DNA from: Campylobacter concisus | GTDB lineage: Bacteria; Campylobacterota; Campylobacteria; Campylobacterales; Campylobacteraceae | NCBI RefSeq assembly: GCF_002913225.1 | Contig: NZ_PPAW01000011.1 | Span: forward strand, 51,917-115,916 | Reading direction: 5' to 3' | DNA: 64,000 nt | In this document: positions 1 through 8,564 of the stretch, piece after piece | Layout of the letters: every line of letters begins with the position of its first letter | Position numbering within the stretch: position 1 is the first letter of the stretch | Notes under the pieces: model-generated | What the model saw: the letters and a program-made list of their open reading frames with translations, nothing else | Told to the model about the DNA's origin: nothing | Database searches by the model: none | Position numbers and translations under genes: made by a program

Positions 1-16
1 TTTATAAAGGATAAAA

Positions 17-2290
17 ATGATAAAAAGTTATGTTTTAGGTTTCCCAAGAATCGGAGAAAAAAGAGAGTTAAAGCGCGCGTTAGAGGGCTTTTGGGCTGGT
101 AAAGAGGGCTTTAGCGAAGAGAATTTGCAAGAGACTGCAAAGACGCTTCGCCAAAGACACTGGAAATATCAACAAGACGCTGGCATTTGGGCTATTAGCG
201 TTAATGATTTTTCATTTTACGACCTAATGCTTGATAACATCATCGCTTTTGGCGCTACACCTCCAAGATTTGCAAATTTAAGCGGCTTGGAGCAATATTT
301 TGCTTGCTCAAGAGGCAACAAAAATGGCGTTGCGATGGAGATGACAAAGTGGTTTAACACAAACTACCACTACATCGTGCCAGAGCTTAGCAGCGAGAGC
401 AAATTTAGCCTAAAAGCGGACAAAATTTTAAATGAATACAAAGAGGCGAAGGCTAACGGAGTAAAAGGCAAGGTAAATTTGATCGGCCCTATCACGTTCT
501 TGGCTCTTTCAAAGACGACTGACGGCAGCTGCCCATTTAAGCACCTTGACGCTCTTGTAGGCGAGTATAAAAAGCTACTTGAGCAAATTTCTAAGCTTGA
601 TGATGAAATCTTAGTGCAGTTTGACGAGCCGATCTTTGTAACTGACAAAAACGAAAGCGACCTTTTGCCACTTATCACAAAGGTTTATAACGAGCTAATA
701 GGCGTTGCTAGCAACATCAAGATCGTGTTTGCGACATATTTTGAGCATGCGATCAAGGCAGTTAGCGAAGTGGCTAAAACTAAAATTTATGGCATCGCGC
801 TTGACTTCATCCATGGCAAGAGAAATTTCGAGGCACTTGAGACTATCAAAAACAGCCATTTGACGCTATTTGCAGGTGTGATTGACGGCAGAAATATCTG
901 GAAAAGCAACATCGATGAAAAAGTAAAACTTGTAGGTGAAATTTCAGAAAAAATAGGCGGAAAAGACCTTTATATCGGTACTTCATGCTCACTTCTACAT
1001 GTGCCATACACTCTAAAATATGAAGAGAATTTAAACCCAGAGATCAAAAGCTGGCTAAGCTTTGCGGTTGAGAAGCTTGACGAGATCAAGATCATCACAA
1101 AACTAGCAAACGGCGAGAAGCTTGATGAGAGCGAAACAAAAATTTACGAAGAGAACAAAAATGCTGTTAAAACTCGCGCCACTTCAAAGCTCATCCACTC
1201 TGAAATCGTTCAAAATCGCGTTAAAAATTTAAGCAAATTTGAGCGTGAGGAGAAATTTGAAGACCGCATAAAAATCCAACGCGAAACGCTAAAATACGGC
1301 ATATTACCAACAACAACGATAGGCAGCTTCCCTCAAACAGTTGATCTTCGCGTACTTCGCCAAAATTTCAAAAAAGGCGAGATCGACGCGGCTGCTTATG
1401 AAGCAGGCATCAAAAAATATATCGATCACTGCGTGAAATTTCAAGAAGATATCGGCCTAGACGTGCTAGTACACGGCGAACCAGAGAGAAACGACATGGT
1501 TGAGTACTTTGGCGAGCAGATCAGCGGTTACGCATTTAGCCAAAATGGCTGGGTACAAAGCTACGGCAGCCGCTGCGTCAAGCCACCACTTCTCTTTGGT
1601 GACGTGAGCCGCCCAGAGCCGATGACTGTTAAGTGGATGAAATACGCTCAAAGTATCACAAAACACGTAATGAAGGGCATGCTAACTGGACCTGTAACGA
1701 TGCTAAACTGGAGCTTTGTGCGTGACGATCTTCCAAGAAGCGAGGTAGCAAAACAGCTTGCACTTTGTATCTATGACGAGATCGCAGACCTTCAAAATGC
1801 TGGCATCAGAGTGATCCAAGTCGATGAGGCAGCGTTTAAAGAGGGCTATCCGCTAAGAGCTGAAAATATCCCAGCTTATGAGAAATTTGCGGTTGATTGC
1901 TTCAAGCTTTCAGTAAGCTCAGCAGAGGCAAAAACTCAGATCCACACGCATATGTGCTACTCTGAATTTAACGATATCATAAAGACCATTGAGGCTATGG
2001 ACGCTGATGTTATAAGTATCGAGACTGCAAGAAGTGGCAACGAGCTACTTAAAATTTTCAAAGCCGTTGGCTACAAACAGGAGGTCGGACCTGGCGTTTA
2101 CGACATCCACAGCCCACGCGTGCCAAGTGTCGAGGAGATCGTCGCTCAGATCAAAGCTCTGCTTGAGGTCTTGCCAAAAGAGCAACTCTGGATCAACCCT
2201 GACTGCGGCCTAAAAACCAGAAAATGGGAAGAGGTCGAGCCAAGCCTTAAAAACATGGTAGAAGCTGTCAAGATCGTAAGAGGTCTATAA
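17..2290 (+). CDS. metE: Cobalamin-independent methionine synthase
   Basis: It catalyses the last step of methionine synthesis, moving a methyl group from 5-methyltetrahydropteroyl-polyglutamate to homocysteine without B12, in the cytosol. The 757-residue length fits the two-barrel MetE family. The zinc-site motif IHTHMCYSEF gives His645 and Cys647, and PDCGLKTR supplies Cys730. The ATG follows an AAGGA site six bases upstream. A lipoprotein gene and metF follow closely on the same strand. MetF makes the methyl donor that MetE uses, so the cluster is a methionine unit. The promoter lies outside the window. Confidence 0.97.
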   Translation: MIKSYVLGFPRIGEKRELKRALEGFWAGKEGFSEENLQETAKTLRQRHWKYQQDAGIWAISVNDFSFYDLMLDNIIAFGATPPRFANLSGLEQYFACSRGNKNGVAMEMTKWFNTNYHYIVPELSSESKFSLKADKILNEYKEAKANGVKGKVNLIGPITFLALSKTTDGSCPFKHLDALVGEYKKLLEQISKLDDEILVQFDEPIFVTDKNESDLLPLITKVYNELIGVASNIKIVFATYFEHAIKAVSEVAKTKIYGIALDFIHGKRNFEALETIKNSHLTLFAGVIDGRNIWKSNIDEKVKLVGEISEKIGGKDLYIGTSCSLLHVPYTLKYEENLNPEIKSWLSFAVEKLDEIKIITKLANGEKLDESETKIYEENKNAVKTRATSKLIHSEIVQNRVKNLSKFEREEKFEDRIKIQRETLKYGILPTTTIGSFPQTVDLRVLRQNFKKGEIDAAAYEAGIKKYIDHCVKFQEDIGLDVLVHGEPERNDMVEYFGEQISGYAFSQNGWVQSYGSRCVKPPLLFGDVSRPEPMTVKWMKYAQSITKHVMKGMLTGPVTMLNWSFVRDDLPRSEVAKQLALCIYDEIADLQNAGIRVIQVDEAAFKEGYPLRAENIPAYEKFAVDCFKLSVSSAEAKTQIHTHMCYSEFNDIIKTIEAMDADVISIETARSGNELLKIFKAVGYKQEVGPGVYDIHSPRVPSVEEIVAQIKALLEVLPKEQLWINPDCGLKTRKWEEVEPSLKNMVEAVKIVRGL

Positions 2291-2315
2291 AATTTAATTA
2301 AAAAGGATTTGAAAA

Positions 2316-2774
2316 ATGAAAAGGATTTTTCTATTTGTAATATTAGTTATCTTTGCGTCCGGATGTAGTTCTGGACGCCACTCTATACCACTCAACAAAG
2401 GTGCGTATAAGCAAACAAATATCTATAGTATTAGCGAGACTTTAAATTTAGAAGCTGCCAAAAAAGAGCTAGCAGACTTTGAAAATGTGAGGCTTGAATT
2501 TGGCTCAAACGACCAAAATAAAAGCGTCATCAAGGCAAATGTAAAGGTTCAAAGATTTATCACTGATAGCGGAGATATAAAGGGCTATTGCCAAGAGGCT
2601 TTTGTCGCCGTCATAAAAAGATATATGATAGCTGCTAAAAAGCAAAATGCCGACGTGGCAAATATCGTAAGCTTTTGGCGAGCCGATGCGAAATACCTAA
2701 AAGACGAGTTTGTCTGCATGTCGTCAAAAAGTTCTGTTGGCGTGGTGATGAGGGCTGATCTAGTTCAAAAGTGA
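2316..2774 (+). CDS. Predicted lipoprotein of unknown function
   Basis: A 152-residue protein. It begins with a short basic segment, a hydrophobic core and a lipobox (FASGC), so Cys17 should be lipidated and the protein anchored in an envelope membrane. The mature part has one further Cys pair candidate (GYCQEAF and EFVCMSS) and no domain I recognise. It lies 25 bp after metE and 4 bp before metF, so it is probably co-transcribed. No direct link to methionine synthesis is visible. Confidence 0.8.
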   Translation: MKRIFLFVILVIFASGCSSGRHSIPLNKGAYKQTNIYSISETLNLEAAKKELADFENVRLEFGSNDQNKSVIKANVKVQRFITDSGDIKGYCQEAFVAVIKRYMIAAKKQNADVANIVSFWRADAKYLKDEFVCMSSKSSVGVVMRADLVQK

Positions 2775-2778
2775 GAAA

Positions 2779-3663
2779 ATGCTAAAAGAGAAAATTTTAA
2801 ATAAAGAAAAAGGGCTCGTGCTATATGGCCTTACACCGCCAAAGGCTGAATTTGAAGAGGCAAAGCTGCGTGAGATCTCAGAGCGATGGACGGGGCGGAT
2901 AAATGATATCAAGGCCGACGGGCTCGTGCTTTACGAGGTTCAAGACGAGAGCGAGAGAAATGATAGCGAGAGGACATTTGAGTTTAGTGGGACGCTAAGC
3001 CCAGAAATTTACTACAAAAGGTACCTAAACGTCACAACGCCTAGTATATTTTACCGCGTGGCTAGCGGATACGGTGAGGATGAATTTCACGCAGCACTTA
3101 AGGCTCAAAGCTCAAATTTAAACGTACTAGTTGGAGCAACTTCAAGCACGCAAAAAGTGAGGCTAAATTTAGCTCGCGCCTACGAGATCGCTAGCGAATT
3201 TAAAGAGTTGGCAGTAGGCGGTGTCTGTATCGCAGAGCGCCACGGCAAAAAGGGCGATGAACCACAAAGGATGCGTGAAAAGATCGCAGCTGGAGCTAAA
3301 TTTTTCATATCACAAGCGATATTTGACGCACAGCTAACGCGTAAATTTTTAGAGGATTGCGCGGCTGCAAAGATAAGCGAGCCGATATTTCTTACATTTA
3401 GCACAGCGGGCAATGCAAAAACGCTTGAATTTATCAAATGGCTCGGAGTGAGCGTGCCAAGCTCGGTCGAAGAGAGGCTAAATTTAAGCTCTGACTACTT
3501 AGCTAGTAGCTGTGAGATCATCAAAGAAATTTGGTGCGAGCTAAAGAAATTTGGCGATGAAAATGGGCTAAATTTAAGCATAAATATAGAAAGTGTAATG
3601 GCAAAACGCGCCGAGATAGAAGCGAGCCTGGAGCTTGCAAAAAGCATAAGAGAGTTGGTGTAA
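2779..3663 (+). CDS. metF: Methylenetetrahydrofolate reductase family protein
   Basis: This is predicted to reduce 5,10-methylene-THF to 5-methyl-THF with an FAD cofactor, feeding MetE. The 294 residues match the single TIM-barrel bacterial MetF size. The N-terminus has the 'LYGLTPPKA' strand and the early 'VLYEVQDESERN' segment, which resembles the divergent Campylobacter MetF family. ATG start 4 bp after the lipoprotein stop, so it is translated from the metE operon. The family is divergent from E. coli MetF, so the exact substrate is inferred mainly from the metE neighbour. Confidence 0.8.
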   Translation: MLKEKILNKEKGLVLYGLTPPKAEFEEAKLREISERWTGRINDIKADGLVLYEVQDESERNDSERTFEFSGTLSPEIYYKRYLNVTTPSIFYRVASGYGEDEFHAALKAQSSNLNVLVGATSSTQKVRLNLARAYEIASEFKELAVGGVCIAERHGKKGDEPQRMREKIAAGAKFFISQAIFDAQLTRKFLEDCAAAKISEPIFLTFSTAGNAKTLEFIKWLGVSVPSSVEERLNLSSDYLASSCEIIKEIWCELKKFGDENGLNLSINIESVMAKRAEIEASLELAKSIRELV

Positions 3664-4076
3664 AGCCAGCTCTTGTTATAAATTTCTACAAATTCTTTCT
3701 TAATGGTGTAATGCCGCCACTAATCCACAAAGAATAGTTGTAATAATTAGCGATTTTTGGCTTCTTTGTTACAAATTAAAAAAGCCATATTGATAGCAGA
3801 CAAACTGTTTTGATGGTCAGTGGATAATACTAAATTTATTTGTAGTAAAAACGATATATTTTCGTAAAAAGTGCTTTGTAATAGGCGATATAACTTGCTT
3901 ATATTGTGAAAAAAGACGCTACTTTATCAAAAGCCTATCCTAGGATGCTTTGAAAAAAATAATGAGTTAATAAAAGATTGTTACAAGTTGTCAAACGGGT
4001 GCAGGATTTAAGCAAATTTGATCCAAAAGTATAGAATTTTAGCTTCAAACAAGATCTAAATTTTAACTAAACCCTC
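3664..4076. other. Intergenic gap, no gene seen
   Basis: About 410 bp between the convergent metF and response-regulator genes. It is AT-rich with stops in all frames. I see no tRNA-like fold, no clear terminator and no recognisable gene remnant. Confidence 0.6.
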
Positions 4077-4724
4077 TCACTCCACCTTATATCCAGTGCC
4101 TCGCACAGTTTTTAGGCAGATGGCTGGGGTTTTTGCTCTTATCTCCCGTACGAGCGATCTTATGCGGTCTTGAGATAATGTCTCGTTTTTGTATAGGTGA
4201 TGGTCTATCTCGTCGTAGGTGACGACGTGGGGTGAGTTTTTGCATAAAATTTCAAGCAGCTGGTTCTCTTTTTTGCCAAGGTAGATGACCTTATCATTAT
4301 CTCTTATGCATTGTGACTCTTTATCAAAGACCAGGCCATTTTTTAGCTCAAATTTAGAGCCCAAAAGCACCTTACAAAGCCTAAAAACGTGAAATAAAAA
4401 CTCTTCAGGGCAAAATGGCTTAATGATAAAGTCATTAACCCTAGCGTAGTAAATCCTCTTAAAAACGCTAGGGACGCTAACGTCTAGCAAAAGCATAATG
4501 GGAGTGATATTTTGGCTATCTCTTATAAATTTAACCAGATCGAGGTTTAAATTTCTAGCCTTTACGTCAAAAACGTAAAGATCGTATCTGTTGCCGCACT
4601 CAAAGTCTTTGATGACTTCACTGGCGCTTTTGAGCTGGATCATCCTAAACCCAAAGCGGTAAAGCGATGCATTTAGGATGACATTTTGCTCAAAGTCGCT
4701 TGAGAGCAACAAGATCTTCTTCAT
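4077..4724 (-). CDS. OmpR-type response regulator (orphan)
   Basis: A 215-residue DNA-binding response regulator. The N-terminal receiver domain (about 1-115) has phosphoacceptor Asp53 (YVFDVK) and conserved Lys102 (IIKPF). The acidic pocket looks reduced, with Asp10 but no adjacent second Asp. The C-terminal winged helix (about 125-215) ends in the typical GTGYKVE. Its ATG overlaps the NapC-like gene stop (TGATG), so the three - strand genes form one translationally coupled operon. No histidine kinase is present in the window. It probably controls the respiratory operon in response to an electron acceptor, which is an inference from position. Confidence 0.88.
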   Translation of the reverse strand: MKKILLLSSDFEQNVILNASLYRFGFRMIQLKSASEVIKDFECGNRYDLYVFDVKARNLNLDLVKFIRDSQNITPIMLLLDVSVPSVFKRIYYARVNDFIIKPFCPEEFLFHVFRLCKVLLGSKFELKNGLVFDKESQCIRDNDKVIYLGKKENQLLEILCKNSPHVVTYDEIDHHLYKNETLSQDRIRSLVREIRAKTPAICLKTVRGTGYKVE

Positions 4725-5428
4725 CAGCCAGCCATGCCACCGCCAGCTGGTTTTTTGGCATCTTTTTCAGCCTTTTGTTTTATAAATTCCTCTTCTTCTT
4801 TTGTAGGTTTGTACTCATCTTTGAAGAATTTTTGCTTAGTTTCGATCCTCTTTTCAAGCATCTTCTTGTCATAAATTTTATATGACGGCTTCCAATACTC
4901 AAGATAGTTTCTAAAGCCAGCGCCGTGACCTGCGTCGTAGTGGCAGCTTACGCATTTTAGCTCTTTAGGAGTGTCAAGGAGCTTTTTGTAGTGAGCGTGC
5001 ATCTTTTGGGCTTGCGCTGAGGTTTTGTTGCTATCTATTACATTTGTATGGCAGCTTGTGCAGCCGTTGTCAAAGACGAAATGCTCGCGGTTTTTGAGGT
5101 TTTTATGCCAATCAATAGCGTTAGGATCGCCAAAGAAGTGCACCCAGCCCTCTAAAATGCCATTTTTCGCCTTTGTTAGGGCGTATTTTGCGATGTTGTC
5201 ATGTGGTATGTGGCAGTCGACGCATCTAGCTTTGATGCCTGTTTTGCCGTTGCCGCTGTGGACGTCGTCGTTATAGGCTATGACCATAGGATCCATCTCG
5301 TGACAAACTACGCAGAATTTATCCCCACTTGTCTCATCAAGCGCATAATGAACTGGTAAAACGACTAAAAATCCAACAATTCCACTTATTAATATGATAA
5401 GCGCTAGTAATTTTTTTGAAATTTTCAT
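4724..5428 (-). CDS. NapC/NirT-type tetrahaem quinol dehydrogenase (FccC-like)
   Basis: A membrane-anchored cytochrome c that would pass electrons from menaquinol to a periplasmic partner. One N-terminal membrane segment (about 6-28) is followed by four CXXCH haem sites at 39-43, 69-73, 123-127 and 159-163, typical of the NapC/NirT/NrfH family. The Lys/Glu-rich tail ends in a Gly-rich stretch. I chose the ATG at 5428 because it overlaps the upstream cytochrome stop (ATGA) and follows a GGGGG site; a start at 5446 is also open. Together with the next gene it resembles FccC/FccB of Wolinella. Confidence 0.88.
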   Translation of the reverse strand: MKISKKLLALIILISGIVGFLVVLPVHYALDETSGDKFCVVCHEMDPMVIAYNDDVHSGNGKTGIKARCVDCHIPHDNIAKYALTKAKNGILEGWVHFFGDPNAIDWHKNLKNREHFVFDNGCTSCHTNVIDSNKTSAQAQKMHAHYKKLLDTPKELKCVSCHYDAGHGAGFRNYLEYWKPSYKIYDKKMLEKRIETKQKFFKDEYKPTKEEEEFIKQKAEKDAKKPAGGGMAG

Positions 5429-5859
5429 GGTGTTACCCCCATCCATTGCGGAACTTCATGCGCGTGGCACTCAGAACACATGTTTGTAGATGGTTTGTGC
5501 TCGTTGTGGCACTCGTCGCAGTACAAAGTCGGACCATCGTGAACAGAGTTGTGAGGGTTTGCCTTTAGAGTATCCATAAATTTTAGCCTCTGGGCTAAAA
5601 GCTTTTTACTCTTATGACAGGATAGACAGCCAGCGTCGCCGATCGCTTTAAATTTGCTAGGATCATCGCCTTGGTTTTGGTGACAATCAACGCAGTCAAA
5701 GCTTAGATGTTCGTGATGAGGTTTGATCTTATACTTGGCTCTTAGCTCATCAGAGACTGCTATTTTTGTGACGTTTAGATCGCCCTTTGGCATATCAGCA
5801 CCAAAGAGATGAAGCGAAAATAAACAGGCAAAAATAGCGATGAATTTAAGCTTATTCAT
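5425..5859 (-). CDS. Periplasmic tetrahaem cytochrome c (FccB-like)
   Basis: A 144-residue secreted cytochrome. The signal peptide is about 1-21 (cleavage near FGA). There are four CXXCH haem sites at 56-60, 78-82, 114-118 and 128-132, with extra His in the PHHEH segment. This matches the small tetrahaem subunit or domain of flavocytochrome-c fumarate-reductase-like enzymes. It is first in a three-gene operon with the NapC-like protein and a response regulator. The flavin-bearing catalytic subunit expected beside it is not in the window. The RBS (AAAGGAAAAGGG) is strong. Confidence 0.85.
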   Translation of the reverse strand: MNKLKFIAIFACLFSLHLFGADMPKGDLNVTKIAVSDELRAKYKIKPHHEHLSFDCVDCHQNQGDDPSKFKAIGDAGCLSCHKSKKLLAQRLKFMDTLKANPHNSVHDGPTLYCDECHNEHKPSTNMCSECHAHEVPQWMGVTP

Positions 5860-6056
5860 ACCCTTTTCCTTTCTTTTAAGATTTTATAAACATCAAATTT
5901 CAACGGAAAACTAATATTTTTGCTTAAACTTACTTTTATGAAATTATAGTCTTCGCTTGATTAAATCTGCATTAATAATATTAAAATATAGACCAGTTTT
6001 ATGAAGTTGAATTTCAAAGAAAATGACAATTAAGCTAAATAAAATGGAAAATAAAA

Positions 6057-6062
6057 TATAAT
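6057..6062 (+). promoter_or_regulatory. -10 element of the tRNA-Val promoter
   Basis: A perfect TATAAT lies 12 bp before the mature tRNA 5' end, in AT-rich DNA. It remains upstream of the tRNA after prophage integration. Confidence 0.65.
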
Positions 6063-6073
6063 CCCAAATCTTT

Positions 6074-6149
6074 GGTCCCGTAGCTCAGTTGGTAGAGCAC
6101 TACCTTGACATGGTAGTGGTCGATGGTTCGAGTCCATTCGGGGCCACCA
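6074..6149 (+). tRNA. tRNA-Val (GAC)
   Basis: A full cloverleaf can be drawn. The acceptor stem is GGTCCCG with CGGGGCC, with a D-loop containing AGTTGGTAGA, the anticodon stem CTACC/GGTAG with loop TTGACAT, the T-loop GGTTCGAGTCC and an encoded CCA. The anticodon GAC reads GTC/GTT valine codons. Its last 15 bases lie inside the prophage attachment core, so the gene stays intact with the prophage integrated. Confidence 0.97.
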
Positions 6150-6151
6150 TT
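6135..6151 (+). repeat. attL core of the prophage
   Basis: The 17 bp CATTCGGGGCCACCATT recurs exactly at 43758-43774. It covers the 3' end of tRNA-Val plus two bases, a standard target for tyrosine integrases. The int gene starts 155 bp inside. Confidence 0.95.
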
Positions 6152-6274
6152 CCTACTTTTTATATCAATTTATACTCATTTATTTTTATTTATAGAAGTC
6201 CTAAATTTAGCTTCTAAAAAGCATTTTTTAATTTATATTAATTTATAAATATTTATACTTATTTACAATCAAAG

Positions 6275-6297
6275 TGTATAACAAAATGTATAACTAA
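6275..6297 (+). repeat. Left copy of 23 bp prophage-end repeat (candidate integrase arm site)
   Basis: This 23 bp stretch holds two TGTATAA words and matches 43686-43708 at 22 of 23 bases in the same orientation. It lies 123 bp inside attL, just before int. Tyrosine integrases bind such arm sites beside the core, so that role is likely but unproven here. Confidence 0.65.
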
Positions 6298-6306
6298 GGA
6301 ATAAAC

Positions 6307-7506
6307 ATGCCTAAAATTTTAAACATCTCGCAGGTAAAAAAACTAACCCACGATGACAAAAAGCTTAAAAATCACTCCATTGATAGCACTTGCTCACTTT
6401 ACCTTGCTTGTTTTGACAATGGCACTAAAATTTATAAGATGCGCACAAAAAGTGGCTATATAACGATAGGGCGGTATGAGGATATAAGTTTAGCAGAAGC
6501 AAGGGATATGGCAAAGAGCATGCGAAAAGAAAAGCTTGGCTTAGCAGTAAAGAGCAAAGCCCTTGGCGAGTGCTTTTATGAGTGGCTAGATATAAAGATA
6601 CCACACATTGATGACGAAAAGACAAGACAGAAACGTCGTAAGCAGATAAATAGGGTAAATAAGCACATTTTAAAGCCACTTGGTAGCAAAAATATTAGTG
6701 AGATAACAAAGCAGGATATTTTGGATGCAACTAAGGGTGTGAGCTTAGAGAGTGCAAAGAAAATTTTAACAACGCTAAGATATGTTTTTAAATTTGCTAG
6801 GGGAAATGGTTTTGTAAAGGATATTAGCTTTTTGCTTGAAATAATAGAGGACAAAAGAGATATTTTTGTAAATAAAAAGGTTGAGCATAGAAAGGGTATA
6901 ACAAGCGAGCTTAGGTTAAAAGAGATAATCACCTGCGTCCATGAAGCAAGGATAAACCAAGTGGTTAAAAATATGTTTTTCTTTAACCTTTTAACCGCAC
7001 AGCGCCCCCACCAAATAAGAGAGCTTACGTGGGATAGGGTAGATTTGCAAAAAGGGCTTATCTACTTTTACGAAGAGCAAAACAAGACTGGGCTAAATGT
7101 GAGATTGCCGCTATCAAAGCAAGCGATAGAAATTTTAAATTTTCAGCGTGCTATTAATGATAACGGCAAGGCAGTCTTTAAATCCCCTTTTAACTCACGT
7201 GTTAGCGGTCAAGCCTTTTGCGATGCTGTGCTTTTAAAAACGCTAAAAAGTATCGGCATAAACGACCTTCACGCACACGGCTTTCGCGCTACTTTTGCTA
7301 CCTTTGCGATCCGCGCAAATGAGGGTAACAAAGCGATGTTTGAAAAAAGAGTGATAGATGAGATATTGCTTCACACGGTAGGCAGTGACGTGGATAAGGC
7401 TTATTTTAGGGATTTTAACACGAGTGAGCAACTTCGTGTTTTACAATGGTGGGATAATTTTTTATTTGAGCTTTGCGGTTTTAAATTTTGCCAAATCAGC
7501 CTCTAA
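6307..7506 (+). CDS. int: Tyrosine-family phage integrase
   Basis: It integrates and excises the prophage at the tRNA-Val att site. The 399 residues contain an N-terminal arm-binding region, a core-binding region (about 85-175) and a catalytic domain with Arg233 (AQRPHQIRELTW), Lys260, His324/Arg327 (HAHGFRAT), His356 and the nucleophile Tyr366 (KAYFRDF). The ATG follows AAGGA. It sits directly inside attL and reads away from it. Its last 45 bp overlap the antisense Xis-like gene. Confidence 0.96.
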   Translation: MPKILNISQVKKLTHDDKKLKNHSIDSTCSLYLACFDNGTKIYKMRTKSGYITIGRYEDISLAEARDMAKSMRKEKLGLAVKSKALGECFYEWLDIKIPHIDDEKTRQKRRKQINRVNKHILKPLGSKNISEITKQDILDATKGVSLESAKKILTTLRYVFKFARGNGFVKDISFLLEIIEDKRDIFVNKKVEHRKGITSELRLKEIITCVHEARINQVVKNMFFFNLLTAQRPHQIRELTWDRVDLQKGLIYFYEEQNKTGLNVRLPLSKQAIEILNFQRAINDNGKAVFKSPFNSRVSGQAFCDAVLLKTLKSIGINDLHAHGFRATFATFAIRANEGNKAMFEKRVIDEILLHTVGSDVDKAYFRDFNTSEQLRVLQWWDNFLFELCGFKFCQISL

Positions 7507-7671
7507 CCAATCAAGCGGATAGCGGATAACGCCGTTCATCTCGATGTATCTGGGGACAAATTCATACTTATTTTTGTTTTTTGGCATACGCATAAGGGCT
7601 AAAATGTTGCTGTTTTTAGAATAACCCAAAAACTCCGTAGCCTCTTTTTGGTTTAATAGCCTTTGGTCCAT
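7462..7671 (-). CDS. AlpA/excisionase-like DNA-binding protein
   Basis: A 69-residue protein with an N-terminal helix-turn-helix (LLNQKEATEFLGYSKN) and the RYIEMNGVIRYPLDWLEA pattern of AlpA/MerR-type phage regulators that direct excision. It is the last gene of the leftward early operon, so it would be made only on induction, as expected for Xis. Its stop codon lies 45 bp inside the 3' end of int on the other strand. Confidence 0.75.
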   Translation of the reverse strand: MDQRLLNQKEATEFLGYSKNSNILALMRMPKNKNKYEFVPRYIEMNGVIRYPLDWLEADLAKFKTAKLK

Positions 7672-7850
7672 TTCTTATCCTTTATATAATCTTTCAAATC
7701 TCGCAAAACGTGCCGTAAATAGCGTACGTCGCATTTAAATAAAAGAGCTTGTATTTGCTCGACTAGCTTTGTTTTTTTATTGTGTGCCTCACAAAACGCC
7801 TCTAGGCTTGCAAGGGTTGCTAAGTGTTTTTCTCTTTCTGGGCTACTCAT
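7653..7850 (-). CDS. Small phage protein, unknown
   Basis: A 65-residue, Lys/Arg/Leu-rich, probably all-helical protein. It overlaps the Xis-like gene by 19 bp, and its start overlaps the stop of the 104-residue gene upstream (ATGA), so it is coupled in the leftward operon. No domain recognised. Confidence 0.65.
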   Translation of the reverse strand: MSSPEREKHLATLASLEAFCEAHNKKTKLVEQIQALLFKCDVRYLRHVLRDLKDYIKDKKWTKGY

Positions 7851-8161
7851 TTGTTCTCTATCCCCTCTTTTTCTAAACTAGGCTTACGCTTCCAAGCCCA
7901 CCACTCCAGTCCGCCATAGCTATCTCGCTCTAACCAATCCTCTGTGTCCGTAAAAGTTATCCAACCGTTCCAACACCGCAAGCCATAAACTTCGTTATAA
8001 TCTATGTTGGCGACGACGGATATGACATCCCAATCTATGTTGCCTTTACCACTATACACAGGGTTTTCGGGTACACTCCAGTCTCTTATGTATCTTAGGT
8101 AGTATTCATCTACCTTGTGGTTGCCTATGAGGTCTAGTGTTTCTTGTTTAAAGTTAGCCAT
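7847..8161 (-). CDS. Small Trp-rich phage protein, unknown
   Basis: A 104-residue acidic protein with many Trp and Tyr (for example YGGLEWWAWKRK near the C-terminus). I do not recognise a family. It overlaps both neighbours by a few bases within the leftward early operon. Confidence 0.65.
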   Translation of the reverse strand: MANFKQETLDLIGNHKVDEYYLRYIRDWSVPENPVYSGKGNIDWDVISVVANIDYNEVYGLRCWNGWITFTDTEDWLERDSYGGLEWWAWKRKPSLEKEGIENK

Positions 8162-8564
8162 TGAGTAACTCCTTATCTTGATAAATACTACCTATAATCT
8201 TAAATCCACAAAGATGCCATAGTGGGCAGAAACCTTCTGTAGGATGCTCTATGCCATATGTTTTATATGTATTACCCCAGACTACTACTGCTTTAAAGCC
8301 TTGAAAGACTTTAACATTATCCTTTACACCACACTCTATTATCTGCCCTGAGTATATTTCGTTTTCGTTATCGTCTAGGTAATTAGTAAGCTCCATTAGC
8401 ACGAATTGTCCTGCCTGAAAATCAGTCCATTCGTCTTTACCTTCTAACTCTTTTTCTGATACTATGATTTCCTGAACTGACCCATCCCAGTTAAGACCTA
8501 GTCTATCAACATCAATTATCTTGTCATACTCTTTAATATAAGCTCTATATTTCAATGGTCTCAT
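8154..8564 (-). CDS. YopX-family phage protein (copy 1)
   Basis: A 136-residue protein. It begins with the MRPLKYRAY pattern, has a central NENEIYSGQII strand and ends with GFKIIGSIYQDKELL, the order of conserved parts in the YopX family of phage proteins of unknown function. It partly overlaps the second YopX gene upstream (20 bp). The two are divergent paralogues in tandem. Confidence 0.75.
   Translation of the reverse strand: MRPLKYRAYIKEYDKIIDVDRLGLNWDGSVQEIIVSEKELEGKDEWTDFQAGQFVLMELTNYLDDNENEIYSGQIIECGVKDNVKVFQGFKAVVVWGNTYKTYGIEHPTEGFCPLWHLCGFKIIGSIYQDKELLNG

Noticed and set aside
6135..6151. Idea that the prophage broke tRNA-Val or an fcc operon
   Set aside because: The att core contains the tRNA 3' end, so the tRNA is whole; and no fccA-like gene is found right of attR.
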